Below, in pieces: positions 1-9,205 of a stretch of DNA of 64,000 nucleotides. Source of the stretch: Sporosarcina luteola (GTDB lineage Bacteria; Bacillota; Bacilli; Bacillales_A; Planococcaceae). The DNA is taken from assembly GCF_007991495.1 (NCBI RefSeq), contig NZ_BJYL01000016.1, positions 1-64,000 on the forward strand. Direction: 5' to 3'. Position 1 is the first letter of the stretch, and each line of letters opens with the position of its first letter. The translations under genes were made by a program, and so were the position numbers. The notes beneath the pieces are model-generated. The model was given only the letters and a program-made list of their open reading frames with translations. It was not told the origin of the DNA and made no database searches.

Positions 1-73
1 TTAAAACGAAGCGCCCCAAATGAGACGCTTCCATTCCCGACTAAATTCCATTTTGGAAATCCAATGAGTGGAA

Positions 74-447
74 CTAATTCCCATATACACAAACCGTCTC
101 CTTATGAAGCAACTGAATACAATAATCGGTATGGGATTCTTCTTCCCCATTATAATAGGTTTTTTTCGTTTTATCCAAAACGATTACATTCATTATAATT
201 CCTAAGATCAAAAAGGCAAAAGAACCTATGATATATATAAACCGAATATCATATAACTCTGCAAGAACACCAATTGCGACTGTGAACATTATTATTAGCA
301 ATGATTTGTCTTAGGTATGAGTTTTGTCATATAAACCATAGATGTGGGACCGAATATTGAACTTGCAATATTAGTGATAAATACCCATAGGTAAATTAAA
401 ATCAGTGAATTCATAAATGGAAGTAAAAAATATAAGAAACGCTCTGA
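74..447 (-). pseudogene. C-terminal remnant of an MFS efflux transporter
   Basis: Two adjacent reading frames together encode the last part of a major-facilitator-type permease. The upstream piece (about 447-304) reads IASSIFGPTSMVYMTKLIPK, typical of an inner MFS helix and loop. The downstream piece (301-74) reads LLIIMFTVAIGVLAELYDI and a final helix. The frames join near position 304, where restoring one missing base would give a continuous ...KTNSLLIIMF. A stop lies just upstream of 447 and the N-terminal helices are absent, so this is a dead fragment. The substrate cannot be told. Confidence 0.6.
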
Positions 448-475
448 TTAAGTCGACATTCAAACTCGATGCTCG

Positions 476-504
476 TGAACTCTTCTGCGAAAAATGAGAA
501 CTCT
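476..504. repeat. Two-copy 21-bp spaced GAACTC repeat
   Basis: GAACTC occurs at 477 and again at 498, exactly 21 bp apart, and the second copy reads AATGAGAACTC. This matches the core of the large array at 42.9-43.2 kb in both sequence and spacing. It lies between the MFS remnant and the end of helD. Confidence 0.55.
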
Positions 505-528
505 ATCCAGGTTAGAAATAGCGCTTGG

Positions 529-2766
529 CTATTTTTCACCCGCTATTTTAATCAACGGCGCTAATGTGTCGGAAAGCAAGTGAAGTTCATGCATTGGCCT
601 TGTCATCGCAACATATAACAGCTTTCGATCAATCGGATGGTCACGGAATGGTTCATCAAAAGCGGCAATGATGACGGCGTCAAATTCAAGTCCTTTGGAT
701 AAATGACTTGGCACGATTAGCAAGCAATTCCCGTTGATATCGGAGTTCTCGCCAAGCAGTTGGACAGGCATACCTGACTTTTCGAGTTGCTTGTGGATAG
801 CTGCCGCTTCTTTCCGTGTTTTGCAAATCAATGCTATCGATCGGTGCCCTCTGCCGAGGATGGACTTATAGATTTCATTCACATCGGAAGCATTAAGGCG
901 TGGCATCTCATAAAACTCTGGCTCCCTGCCATGACGGACAACCGGCTCGACCAATGGTAAGTCTTCATCCATCTGTGCAAGGACTTTATTCGCGAGTTGC
1001 ATGATTTCGATTGTCGTTCGGTAGCTTTTTTGCAACGTCGTATACGTGGCTCGCGGGAACATTTCCTGTACCGGCTCCCATGACTTCAACGCCCGGTAGC
1101 TATGAATCCCTTGGGCCAGATCCCCGACCATCGTGAACATATCCGTTTCCAAACCGTCTTGAAGGGCCGCCAGCTGGAATTCGCTGTAATCTTGCACTTC
1201 ATCGATGAAGACGACACGCATTTTCCATTCATCCGCCACACCTTTCAGCTTTGCGTGAAGATAATAAAGGGCTGCCAAGTCCTCCGTTTCCCATAATTCA
1301 CTAGCGTGCGCGGCAAAAAAAGCATCCCTTTCCGATTCGGACCAGTGGCATGCGAGTTCTATATGTAATTGCGGATTTGTTAGCCAATCCCTATACAAAC
1401 TTTTAATATTGAACTTTTTGAATCTCTTCATATAAGAAGAAACGGTCTTCTTCCCTTCCTTTTCAATAGAAGGAAGTCGTTCGTCACGCTCATCCATGAC
1501 CCTTGTAATGCGCGCCCTCCGCTTCTCATCGTCTCGGATACCATACAACGCTTTATCGAGAGCTTCCTCGTATTTATCTGACAGGATTTTATAAAGCTGT
1601 TTCCGTTTTCGGTTCACTTCGCTCTGCATAATGAGCTTGATGCGTTCAATCCGTTTTTCAAGCGGCATATAGTTGAAGTCTTCTAGGAATAATTTCTTCA
1701 GACGTGATGCGCGCATGATCCGGTATTTTTCGATATAGACATCTTCAAAGAGCGCAGCTGTTTCCTGTTCGAGCTTTTCTACGTATCTTTGCATGATTTC
1801 ACGGTAGCGAAGCGTCCCTTTCATGCGTGCAATGAAAAGCTGATCTTCATTCACGGAATCCGCTGCCGTTAACAGCTCCAGCTTTTTATTCGGATCAGCC
1901 AGTTTCAGCTTAAGACCTGTGGCGTCCAGTACGTATTCCGCGAAAGTCGTTTGGCAAATGCGGCCGACTCCTAGTTCCGGAAGCACGTCTCCGATATATT
2001 CCATGAACAGTTTGCTTGGCGCTAAGATCATCAGTTTCTCCGAAGGGAAATCGGTGCCCATCGTATAGAGGAAATAGGAAATCCGGTGAAGGGCGATCGT
2101 CGTCTTTCCACTGCCCGCGGCCCCTTGGACGATGATTGGCTGTTTCAGATTTGCGCGGATGATCTCATTCTGCTCCGCTTGGATTGTCGAAACAATTTCC
2201 GTTAAACGGACATCTGCTTTTCCAGCGAGCGCATCCTGAAGCAGTTCATCATTCGTCGTTAAGTCAATATCCAGGACGTCCAGCAATTCTCCTTCTTCGA
2301 TTTTGTACTGTCTCTTCGAGAAAAGATGTCCGCTAATTTCTTCGTCCCGCACTTTATACGTCAAGTCTCCTAATCTTCCATCATAGTAGACATTTGCAAC
2401 GGGCGAACGCCAATCGACGATGATCGGTTCTTGTGTTTCCTGGTGGAAGACGGACGTTTTTCCGATATAAAGGAATTCGTCCTTTTCCCCTTCTGTTTGA
2501 AAATGGATACGGGCGAAATAGGGTTTTTGCTGGATTGCTTCGAGCCCTTCCTTTTGGGTTCGGGCCATTTCAAAAAATCGGGTGTTCGTTAAAATATTGA
2601 TGTAGCTCAAACTCGAATCTAAATAATCCAAGTCAGCCATCGCATGCCGGATTTCATCTTGCGAGGATTGCACGTCACGCATCGACTCTTCAAGGAGTCT
2701 TTGCATGTAATGCTTCGTGTAGTCAAGGCGCTGCAATTCAAACTCAAAATCGGGATGTTTCTGCAT
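529..2766 (-). CDS. helD: RNA polymerase recycling motor HelD (UvrD-like ATPase)
   Basis: A 745-residue superfamily 1 helicase-like protein, close to the length of Bacillus HelD (YvgS). HelD binds RNA polymerase and uses ATP to pry nucleic acid out of stalled complexes. Visible motifs are a charged coiled-coil N-terminus (about 1-60), Walker A GAAGSGKTTIALHR (about 215-228), Walker B FIDEVQDYSEF, motif III GDLAQGIHSYR, motif IV QKSYRTT, motif V LSKGLEFDAVI and motif VI VAMTRPMHEL. The ATG follows a TGGAGG ribosome site. It is probably monocistronic, because mcp upstream has its own terminator. Confidence 0.9.
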   Translation of the reverse strand: MQKHPDFEFELQRLDYTKHYMQRLLEESMRDVQSSQDEIRHAMADLDYLDSSLSYINILTNTRFFEMARTQKEGLEAIQQKPYFARIHFQTEGEKDEFLYIGKTSVFHQETQEPIIVDWRSPVANVYYDGRLGDLTYKVRDEEISGHLFSKRQYKIEEGELLDVLDIDLTTNDELLQDALAGKADVRLTEIVSTIQAEQNEIIRANLKQPIIVQGAAGSGKTTIALHRISYFLYTMGTDFPSEKLMILAPSKLFMEYIGDVLPELGVGRICQTTFAEYVLDATGLKLKLADPNKKLELLTAADSVNEDQLFIARMKGTLRYREIMQRYVEKLEQETAALFEDVYIEKYRIMRASRLKKLFLEDFNYMPLEKRIERIKLIMQSEVNRKRKQLYKILSDKYEEALDKALYGIRDDEKRRARITRVMDERDERLPSIEKEGKKTVSSYMKRFKKFNIKSLYRDWLTNPQLHIELACHWSESERDAFFAAHASELWETEDLAALYYLHAKLKGVADEWKMRVVFIDEVQDYSEFQLAALQDGLETDMFTMVGDLAQGIHSYRALKSWEPVQEMFPRATYTTLQKSYRTTIEIMQLANKVLAQMDEDLPLVEPVVRHGREPEFYEMPRLNASDVNEIYKSILGRGHRSIALICKTRKEAAAIHKQLEKSGMPVQLLGENSDINGNCLLIVPSHLSKGLEFDAVIIAAFDEPFRDHPIDRKLLYVAMTRPMHELHLLSDTLAPLIKIAGEK

Positions 2767-2902
2767 AGACAGTCCTCCATTTTGCGTATTTTGCGTCCTG
2801 CTTTTAGTGAGAGATGTTGGGAGAAAAATGAAACAGAAATTGATTGTACCATTAGGGAATCATTTAAGCAATATGGTTTATTCAGAATCATTGAAATGAA
2901 AT

Positions 2903-2942
2903 AAAATCCTCCATGCCACTCACCCGGCATGGAGGATTTTTT
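2903..2942 (-). terminator. Terminator of the chemotaxis receptor gene
   Basis: A perfect 15-bp stem (AAATCCTCCATGCC against GGCATGGAGGATTT) with a short loop and a T-run. It directly follows the mcp stop and separates it from helD. Confidence 0.85.
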
Positions 2943-4630
2943 CATACTGTAAAACGTCCCATATCATTTTGCAGTTTTTCTGCGACTTCCGATAGCGTTT
3001 GTGCGCTTGCAGCAATTTCTTCGTTTGAAGCCAATTGCTCTTCCGTCGCCGCGCTTGTGGATTGTGCTTCGGCTGAAGCTTGGATCGCAAGTTCTTGCAC
3101 TTTTTCAGAGCCTTCCGTCACTTGCTCACTCATTGTTCGAATTTGCTCGATAGCTGTGGAAACTGTCTGAACTTTATTGCTCACATCATTCGATGCCAAC
3201 TCAATTTCAGTGAAGACTTTGTTAGTTCTTTCAGTAATCTTCAATCCTTCTTTGACACGGTCAGTACCAGCTTCCGTGCTGTCCACTGCCAAAGAGACGT
3301 TTTGAATAATGGCATCGATCATACGACCGATCTCTTCAGCGGATGTTTTCGATTGTTCGGCTAGGTTCCGTACTTCATTCGCCACTACTGCAAAGCCTTT
3401 GCCTTGCTCTCCTGCACGAGCCGCTTCAATTGCTGCATTCAATGCCAATAGATTCGTCTGCTCAGCAATGCCAGTAATAAGTCCCGTTACATTCCGGATA
3501 TTTTCCGAGTGGATCGACAAATCGGTAATAATATCCGCGGACTGCTGGATGGATGACGATATGCTGGACATCTGATCTGATACGTCCTTCATGAGGTCCG
3601 CGCCTTCTCCCACAAGACGGGATACCGCATCCGTAGAAGCAAGCATCATTTCATTGTCATTCGTGATTTGAGTGATGCCGATTGCCATTTCGCCCATCGC
3701 CCTGGAAGCATCGTTGACGAGTGTCACTTGCATATCACTCGCAAGTAAATTCTTTTCAGCAATTCCAGCTACCATTTCAGAAGCTGCAAGGCTTTCTTCG
3801 GAACTCGCCGTCAATTGTTCAGCTTGGGCAGCCAATTGATGAGATGAATCCCTTGTGTTCATAATGATTCCCCGTAAATCGGAAGTCATTTCGTTAAATG
3901 CTGTCGCCATTTCGCCAATTTCATCTCGATTTTTAATATGCAATGGCTCCATTGCAAAATCCCCTTGAGCAAGCTGCTTCAGAGCATCCGTCATTTTGCC
4001 GACAGGTCGAGTAATAATTTTGCTGATGACATACGCAATAATGACACTCAAAATTGTTATGAGGGCGAGAACTCCAAGAATGAAAATAGCGGTAGATTGT
4101 AATCTATGTTCTAATTCAGATTCGGCTTTTTGCACCTGTTCACGCTGAATTTCGATTAATTTAGTCGCATTTTTCGTTATGAGCGTTTGAAATGGTTCTG
4201 CTTCTTCTGCATATTTTAGAGCTTCTTCATCTTGAGCATTTGTAAAGCTGGCAACCGCCGATTCGGTGAGCGAACGGTATTGCTCAGATGCGTCTTTTAA
4301 TTCATCGAGCAAAGCCCTGCTATCCTCAGATTGAAGAGTCGCATCCAGCTCTTGAACTTTTGCATCGAATGATTCCAGCAATTCACGTCGATCTTTCAAG
4401 TAATACACTTGCTTATATAGTAAATAGCCACGCAGTTCATTTGAAAGCATATTTTGATTGGTTGAGAGCTGTTCGAGCAAGATCACTTTTTCCAAACGTT
4501 CGTCAATTAATGACTTATATCTATCACTGATGTCCGGTATTGTTAAATAGTTCATGATTCCAGCCACGATCATTAGAACGACTAAAGAAAGAAAACCTGT
4601 CCACAACTTTTTTCTCACTGAATACTTCAT
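2942..4630 (-). CDS. Methyl-accepting chemotaxis protein
   Basis: A membrane chemoreceptor that would signal to CheA/CheW. There is one helix near the N-terminus, an extracellular helical sensor region of about 150 residues (four-helix-bundle type), a second helix (about 185-207), a HAMP domain, then a long cytoplasmic signalling domain. That domain contains the hairpin tip sequence [20 protein letters not shown]. The AGGAGGGA Shine-Dalgarno lies inside the longest reading frame, so I start at the ATG at 4630 (MKYSVRKK), giving 562 residues instead of 568. The ligand is unknown. No che or flagellar gene is nearby, as is usual for scattered receptors. Confidence 0.9.
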   Translation of the reverse strand: MKYSVRKKLWTGFLSLVVLMIVAGIMNYLTIPDISDRYKSLIDERLEKVILLEQLSTNQNMLSNELRGYLLYKQVYYLKDRRELLESFDAKVQELDATLQSEDSRALLDELKDASEQYRSLTESAVASFTNAQDEEALKYAEEAEPFQTLITKNATKLIEIQREQVQKAESELEHRLQSTAIFILGVLALITILSVIIAYVISKIITRPVGKMTDALKQLAQGDFAMEPLHIKNRDEIGEMATAFNEMTSDLRGIIMNTRDSSHQLAAQAEQLTASSEESLAASEMVAGIAEKNLLASDMQVTLVNDASRAMGEMAIGITQITNDNEMMLASTDAVSRLVGEGADLMKDVSDQMSSISSSIQQSADIITDLSIHSENIRNVTGLITGIAEQTNLLALNAAIEAARAGEQGKGFAVVANEVRNLAEQSKTSAEEIGRMIDAIIQNVSLAVDSTEAGTDRVKEGLKITERTNKVFTEIELASNDVSNKVQTVSTAIEQIRTMSEQVTEGSEKVQELAIQASAEAQSTSAATEEQLASNEEIAASAQTLSEVAEKLQNDMGRFTV

Positions 4631-4784
4631 CATTTCCCTCCTAAACAATAAGCCTGTTTCATTATAAACTACTAACTTATATACGTATAGGTCATAGGAA
4701 GATAGAATCCGGGAAACAGTTGATAGGACCTGTAAGACATTTACTTAAATAAACACAATTTAATTCGATAGGTATTTATCACTA

Positions 4785-5474
4785 TTATGATTGTTTCTCA
4801 TTTCTGAATTCCACTTTCCATAATCCATTCTCTTGTTTCATATTTATACCTACCCAGCCTTCATTCAGTAAAGATTGCTGCCGCGTACTGTCAGACATAT
4901 CTACAAGGACAGTGTCGTTTCCTGTACTACTTTTCATTGAAAGATCTTTCAACATCGTGTAACGCAGCAGATCGCCATATTTATTTTTCAAAGAAATGAT
5001 ATGCATACCTAATGCAAATTTATCTTTCAAGCTGGCAATGTTGAACGGGGCGACTGTTGTGCAAATATAGCGGTGCCGGCTTACGTCGACGTTTTCGACC
5101 AAGATTTTGCCAAGAATTTGCTGCAACCCATTCCCTCTGAAGTCAGGATCGACATTCGACACTTCCGAATAGAGGACACGTGGCAATTCGGATTCTTCCA
5201 ACCCCGCATCCAATCCTAAATGTTCTTCGTCGATTTCCGGCTCCAACATTGCTCTGAATGCGATTAATAAATCATCGTGGAATGCCCCTATCATGGAACC
5301 GTTACCTGCTAAAATGAACAGGAATTCTTCTTTTGACAATGGTTGGAGGAATGAAACGTCTGCCAATGAAGCAATGACTTTCTCTTGTAACTTCATAATT
5401 GCCCCAAGGTCACTCAGAGCTAATTCTCTAATCGTCACCTCTTGACCATTTCTTAAGGCTAATCCTTTTTTCAT
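4785..5474 (-). CDS. GNAT-family N-acetyltransferase
   Basis: A 229-residue protein with the GNAT pattern: an N-terminal TIRELALSDLGAIMKLQ strand-helix, a central strand VLYSEVSNVDPDFRGNGLQQILG carrying the acetyl-CoA-binding R/G-x-x-G segment, and a C-terminal N-x-x-S-L helix (FNIASLKDKF). Its start overlaps the stop of the dipeptide epimerase by 4 bp (ATGA type), so the two are translationally coupled. It may acetylate an amino acid or peptide handled by the epimerase; this is inferred from context only. Confidence 0.7.
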   Translation of the reverse strand: MKKGLALRNGQEVTIRELALSDLGAIMKLQEKVIASLADVSFLQPLSKEEFLFILAGNGSMIGAFHDDLLIAFRAMLEPEIDEEHLGLDAGLEESELPRVLYSEVSNVDPDFRGNGLQQILGKILVENVDVSRHRYICTTVAPFNIASLKDKFALGMHIISLKNKYGDLLRYTMLKDLSMKSSTGNDTVLVDMSDSTRQQSLLNEGWVGINMKQENGLWKVEFRNEKQS

Positions 5475-6583
5475 CCGATTACCTTCTCCGAGAATACAGT
5501 CAGTTTCTGCAAGACGGCTTCATCCACGTCGACGCCAAGACCCGGTTTTTCCGTCAAGCGAATAAACGGAACGTCATATTTCAGGTTTCCAATATCTTCA
5601 CTGAATTTTAAAGGCCCCGTTAACTCTACGCTCGTCATGATTTTTTTAGAGAAAGCAACATGGAAGCCTGCCGCCGAACCGATGGACGATTCCACCATTG
5701 AGCCTACCTGACATTCGATTCCCGCCATTTCCGCCATATGAGCAAGCTTCATTGCTGGATAAATGCCCCCGCATTTCATCAATTTGATATTCACTTTGTC
5801 CGCAGCACGTTTGGCAATGATTTCTCTCATTTCACGGAAGCCGCGCAAGCCTTCGTCAATCATGACAGGCACGGTAGTTTTCGATTTGATTTCCACCATT
5901 GCATCGATGTCATCTGCTTTTACTGGTTGCTCGAGCCAGTCGAGTGAGCAATCTTCAAGTTTTTTTAGCGCCTGCAATGTTGTGGAGCTGTTCACCCAGC
6001 CTTGATTGACATCGATGCGAATGGCAATCGACTCTCCAATACGTTCGCGGACAGCCTGAATTCGTTTCACGTCCTCGGATACTTCGGTGCCGACTTTCAT
6101 TTTCAATGAACGATAGCCTTCCTTAACGCGTTGTTCCGCCTCCTCCGCCATATGTGCAGGCGTGCCGATGCTCAGTACATGCGTGATCGGGAATTCATCG
6201 TGGTATCTTCCACCTAACAGATCATAGACGGGAACGCCTAATGCTTTTCCGGCGGCATCATAGCAAGCGATGTCAATGGCGGCTTTCGCTGAAGGTACGC
6301 CATAGATTTCAGCGTCCATGCGCTCATGGATTTTTTCCATTTGAGCTGGATTCATACCGATGAGCTTCGGCGCAAGTGTATTTTTCAAAACAGCATATGT
6401 ACTTTCCCAACTTTCACCCGTGACGTGTTCGTCTGCCACAGCCTCTCCGTATCCAACTACACCAGTGTCTGTCGTCAATTTGACGATGATCGATGGCATC
6501 GTGTCATATCTGGCGTAGCTAATGATGAAGGGGTCGTGTAAGGGCAAGTTGATGGCGTAGATTTCGATTTCTTTAATTTTCAT
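5471..6583 (-). CDS. Enolase-superfamily epimerase, probably L-Ala-D/L-Glu dipeptide epimerase
   Basis: A 370-residue mandelate racemase/muconate lactonizing family protein. It has the N-terminal capping domain (residues 1-120) and a TIM barrel with the expected motifs: catalytic K-x-K in SLKMKVG, metal ligands in RIDVNQGW, LEQPV and MIDEG, and the second lysine in KVNIKLMKCGG. This arrangement fits dipeptide epimerases, which recycle murein peptides by interconverting L-Ala-D-Glu and L-Ala-L-Glu. N-acylamino acid racemase or another subgroup cannot be excluded. First gene of a two-gene operon with the GNAT protein. The start follows GAAAGGAAAG. Confidence 0.75.
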   Translation of the reverse strand: MKIKEIEIYAINLPLHDPFIISYARYDTMPSIIVKLTTDTGVVGYGEAVADEHVTGESWESTYAVLKNTLAPKLIGMNPAQMEKIHERMDAEIYGVPSAKAAIDIACYDAAGKALGVPVYDLLGGRYHDEFPITHVLSIGTPAHMAEEAEQRVKEGYRSLKMKVGTEVSEDVKRIQAVRERIGESIAIRIDVNQGWVNSSTTLQALKKLEDCSLDWLEQPVKADDIDAMVEIKSKTTVPVMIDEGLRGFREMREIIAKRAADKVNIKLMKCGGIYPAMKLAHMAEMAGIECQVGSMVESSIGSAAGFHVAFSKKIMTSVELTGPLKFSEDIGNLKYDVPFIRLTEKPGLGVDVDEAVLQKLTVFSEKVIG

Positions 6584-6693
6584 CTTGATCTTTCCTTTCG
6601 GTATGGCAAATGTCTTTTATTATTGTAGCATTGTCGGGAATGCGGGGGAAGAATGGACCTTGAAGCAGGAAGAATGGGCCCTTGTCAGAAAGA

Positions 6694-6729
6694 CAAAAAA
6701 AACGGCGGGAATCAATCCTCTGCCGTTTC
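6694..6729 (-). terminator. Terminator after the VOC gene
   Basis: On the minus strand AAACGGC pairs with GCCGTTT around a 14-nt loop, followed by eight T. It lies just downstream of the stop at 6740. Confidence 0.7.
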
Positions 6730-6739
6730 GTATTTTCTA

Positions 6740-7153
6740 TCACGCTTCGTGGCTAATTTGCCATTCGATGCCGAATTGGTCCTTCAATGAGCCATAGCTT
6801 TTACTCCAAAACGTCTCCTGCAAGTCCATCTTCACTGTTCCGCCTTGCTTCAACTTATCGAACACTTTCGTGATAAGATCCATATCCTTGTTTACAAAAG
6901 CTAGGGTGACGTTATTCCCTTCGACAAATGGAAAGCCCGGAAAGGTATCGGAGAACATGACTCTGCTTCCGTCGATATCCAACCGTGCATGCATGACTAA
7001 GTCCTTCGCCTCTTCTGGCAACTGATAATCAGGACTCTGTGGTGCTTCGCCGAATGTCATGATTTGCGAAATTTCCGTGTTGAATACCTCCGCATAAAAC
7101 TCCACTACTTGCCTGCAGTTCCCATTGAAATTCAAATATACTTCTACTGCCAT
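6740..7153 (-). CDS. VOC-family protein, PhnB/YjdN-like
   Basis: A 137-residue protein of the vicinal oxygen chelate (glyoxalase/bleomycin resistance) superfamily, PhnB-like branch. It has two beta-alpha-beta-beta halves, starting VEVYLNFNGNCRQVVEFYAE and continuing through MHARLDIDGSRVMFSD to a C-terminal FGIEWQI strand. PhnB-like proteins are cytoplasmic dimers whose substrate is usually unknown. The start follows an unusually G-rich Shine-Dalgarno (GAGGGGGGG). It is a single-gene unit with its own terminator. Confidence 0.75.
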   Translation of the reverse strand: MAVEVYLNFNGNCRQVVEFYAEVFNTEISQIMTFGEAPQSPDYQLPEEAKDLVMHARLDIDGSRVMFSDTFPGFPFVEGNNVTLAFVNKDMDLITKVFDKLKQGGTVKMDLQETFWSKSYGSLKDQFGIEWQISHEA

Positions 7154-7215
7154 TGCTGCAACCCCCCCTCATTTTTCGTTCAATTCAGTCTATCATGGAA
7201 ATGCCGTCATGCAAA

Positions 7216-9066
7216 TCAGAACGGAAATACGATTGGAATGGCGATCATCATGACGATGAGCATGATGAATTGCAATGGTACGCCGATTTTGACAAAATCT
7301 TTGAATTGATAGCCTCCCGCTGTCATAACGAGGGCGTTGGTCGGTGATGCAACAGGCGTCGAGAATGCCATACTTGCACCGACCGCAACAGCCATCAAAA
7401 ACGGATACGGACTGACGCCGATACTGATAGCTGCGCTTAATCCAATTGGCGCAAACAAGACGGCCGTCGCTGTATTGCTAATAAATTGGCCAAATGTCAT
7501 CGTCAATAGGAAGATGCCCCCTAACACGCCCAACGGACCAAAGCCCCCGAGCAATTGGATGATCCCTTTCGAAAGCAACACCATCCCGCCCGTGTTTTCA
7601 AGTGCCGTGGCCATTGGAAGCATCGCCCCAATGAGAACGATGCTTTCCCAGTTGATCTGCCCGTATGCGTCATCCATATTTCGCACGCAGCCGGTCAAAA
7701 TCATCAGTGCTGCGCCAATCAATACCGAAATGACTGCCGGGAACACTTCAAACACCATTAGGAGAACCATAAGAATCATGATCGCTCCTGCAATGGACGC
7801 CTTCCCGCTCGCGGCTGCCATACTTGCATGTTCTTTCGGCTGTCCGATGACAACGACATTTCCGGTTTCCCTGGAAAGCAATTCAATCGACTCCCATGAG
7901 CCTTGTACGAGAAGCGCATCCCCGAATCGGAGCCGTTGCTTTGACATGTCCTTATCGACATACTCCCCTTGGCGGTTGATGCCTAAAATATTCAAATTGT
8001 ATTTCTCACGGAAGTTAATCGTGCGTAGTGTCTCATTTATAAGCTTTGAATGGGGAGTGAGCAAAACTTCCGCGATGCCAAGTTGCTTCGATACAAGCTC
8101 ATCTGCCTCAGACGTTCCTTTTTCAATGGATAACCCATACGCTTCAACAAACTTCTCCATGTTTTCGGCTGAGCCTTGTACATAAAGTCTGTCCTTCGGC
8201 TGGATGATACTGTTCGGCCCAGCCATCTCCTGATAAGTCATCGGCAATAAATTCAGACCTTCAGTCGATTTTCTGCTTATTTTTAAAATACATAACTGGT
8301 ATGTCGCAGGTATTTTCAATTGAGCAAGCCGCTTCCCAATCATTTCCGACCCTACCGGCACTTTCACCAAATACAAATTTCCTCCAAGCTGATAATCGAG
8401 CGCCAATTGCTTCGTTGCCAGCTTTTGAATCTGATTTGAATTGGATGCCTTCTTCCCTTTTGGCAAAAGTAAATTTCGGACTGAATACAAATAGATGAGG
8501 CCAACGATAACTCCGATGATGCCGATTGGTGTGATCTGGAAAAAGCCAAGTTTTTCATATCCATTATCGACAAGCATTTGACTGATGATCAAGTTCGGCG
8601 GCGAAGCAATCAACGTAAGCAACCCTGAAAAACTGGCCATATAGGAAAGCGGTATTAAATACTTTGAGGGGCTGCTGTTTATGCTAATCGCGATGCTGAC
8701 GACAATCGGCAGCATGAGTGCTACCGTTCCCGTATTGCTCATAAATGCGCCAACTGAAGCAACTATGATCAGTAGGAGAATGAACAGCCTTTTCTCACTA
8801 TCGCCCGAATACCGCAATAATAATGTACCTGCCATCTGGGCAAGCCCTGTCCTTAAAATTCCAGCGCCTATTACGAAAAGCGCGGCAATCATAATGACGA
8901 CAGAGTTGGAAAAACCGGATAGCGCTTCAACGGGCGTAAGGATTCCCGTCAGCACGAAAGCAAGCAAGGCGAGAATCGCGACGAGATCTGCACGTATTTT
9001 ATTGGTCATGAATAATACGACCGTAATTCCTAAAATGATGAATGTGAGTGTGAGTTGCACTGGCAT
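7216..9066 (-). CDS. SLC13/DASS-family permease with two RCK_C (TrkA-C) domains
   Basis: A 616-residue integral membrane protein. N-terminal and C-terminal membrane halves (about 1-195 and 425-616) flank a cytoplasmic insert. The insert carries two TrkA-C/RCK_C domains, one starting near KVPVGSEMIGKRLAQL and one near LTPHSKLINETLR. Both membrane halves have the SNTGTVALMLP / SNTATAVLFAP signature of the ArsB/NhaD-DASS fold, with the SNT motif that binds the carboxylate or sulfate in this superfamily. Such proteins import sulfate or dicarboxylates; the substrate here is not decided by sequence. No partner gene is adjacent. Confidence 0.8.
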   Translation of the reverse strand: MPVQLTLTFIILGITVVLFMTNKIRADLVAILALLAFVLTGILTPVEALSGFSNSVVIMIAALFVIGAGILRTGLAQMAGTLLLRYSGDSEKRLFILLLIIVASVGAFMSNTGTVALMLPIVVSIAISINSSPSKYLIPLSYMASFSGLLTLIASPPNLIISQMLVDNGYEKLGFFQITPIGIIGVIVGLIYLYSVRNLLLPKGKKASNSNQIQKLATKQLALDYQLGGNLYLVKVPVGSEMIGKRLAQLKIPATYQLCILKISRKSTEGLNLLPMTYQEMAGPNSIIQPKDRLYVQGSAENMEKFVEAYGLSIEKGTSEADELVSKQLGIAEVLLTPHSKLINETLRTINFREKYNLNILGINRQGEYVDKDMSKQRLRFGDALLVQGSWESIELLSRETGNVVVIGQPKEHASMAAASGKASIAGAIMILMVLLMVFEVFPAVISVLIGAALMILTGCVRNMDDAYGQINWESIVLIGAMLPMATALENTGGMVLLSKGIIQLLGGFGPLGVLGGIFLLTMTFGQFISNTATAVLFAPIGLSAAISIGVSPYPFLMAVAVGASMAFSTPVASPTNALVMTAGGYQFKDFVKIGVPLQFIMLIVMMIAIPIVFPF

Positions 9067-9205
9067 CTCGTTCCTTTCTTCATATCATTATATCCATTGT
9101 ATTATAGATAGAAAAAAAGAACCCGCATGTTACGTACATTTACGTGAACATTCCAACTGTCCCAACTGAAAAACGGCAGATCATGATCGATCCACCGCTT
9201 CATTC

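Noticed and set aside
2644-2904. Plus-strand frame over the helD start
   Set aside because: It overlaps the helD 5' end and its ribosome site and ends in the mcp terminator region; no independent support.
7337-8185. 282-codon plus-strand frame inside the SLC13 gene
   Set aside because: It is the antisense shadow of a clear transporter gene, with Pro/Thr/Ala-rich nonsense sequence and no start context.
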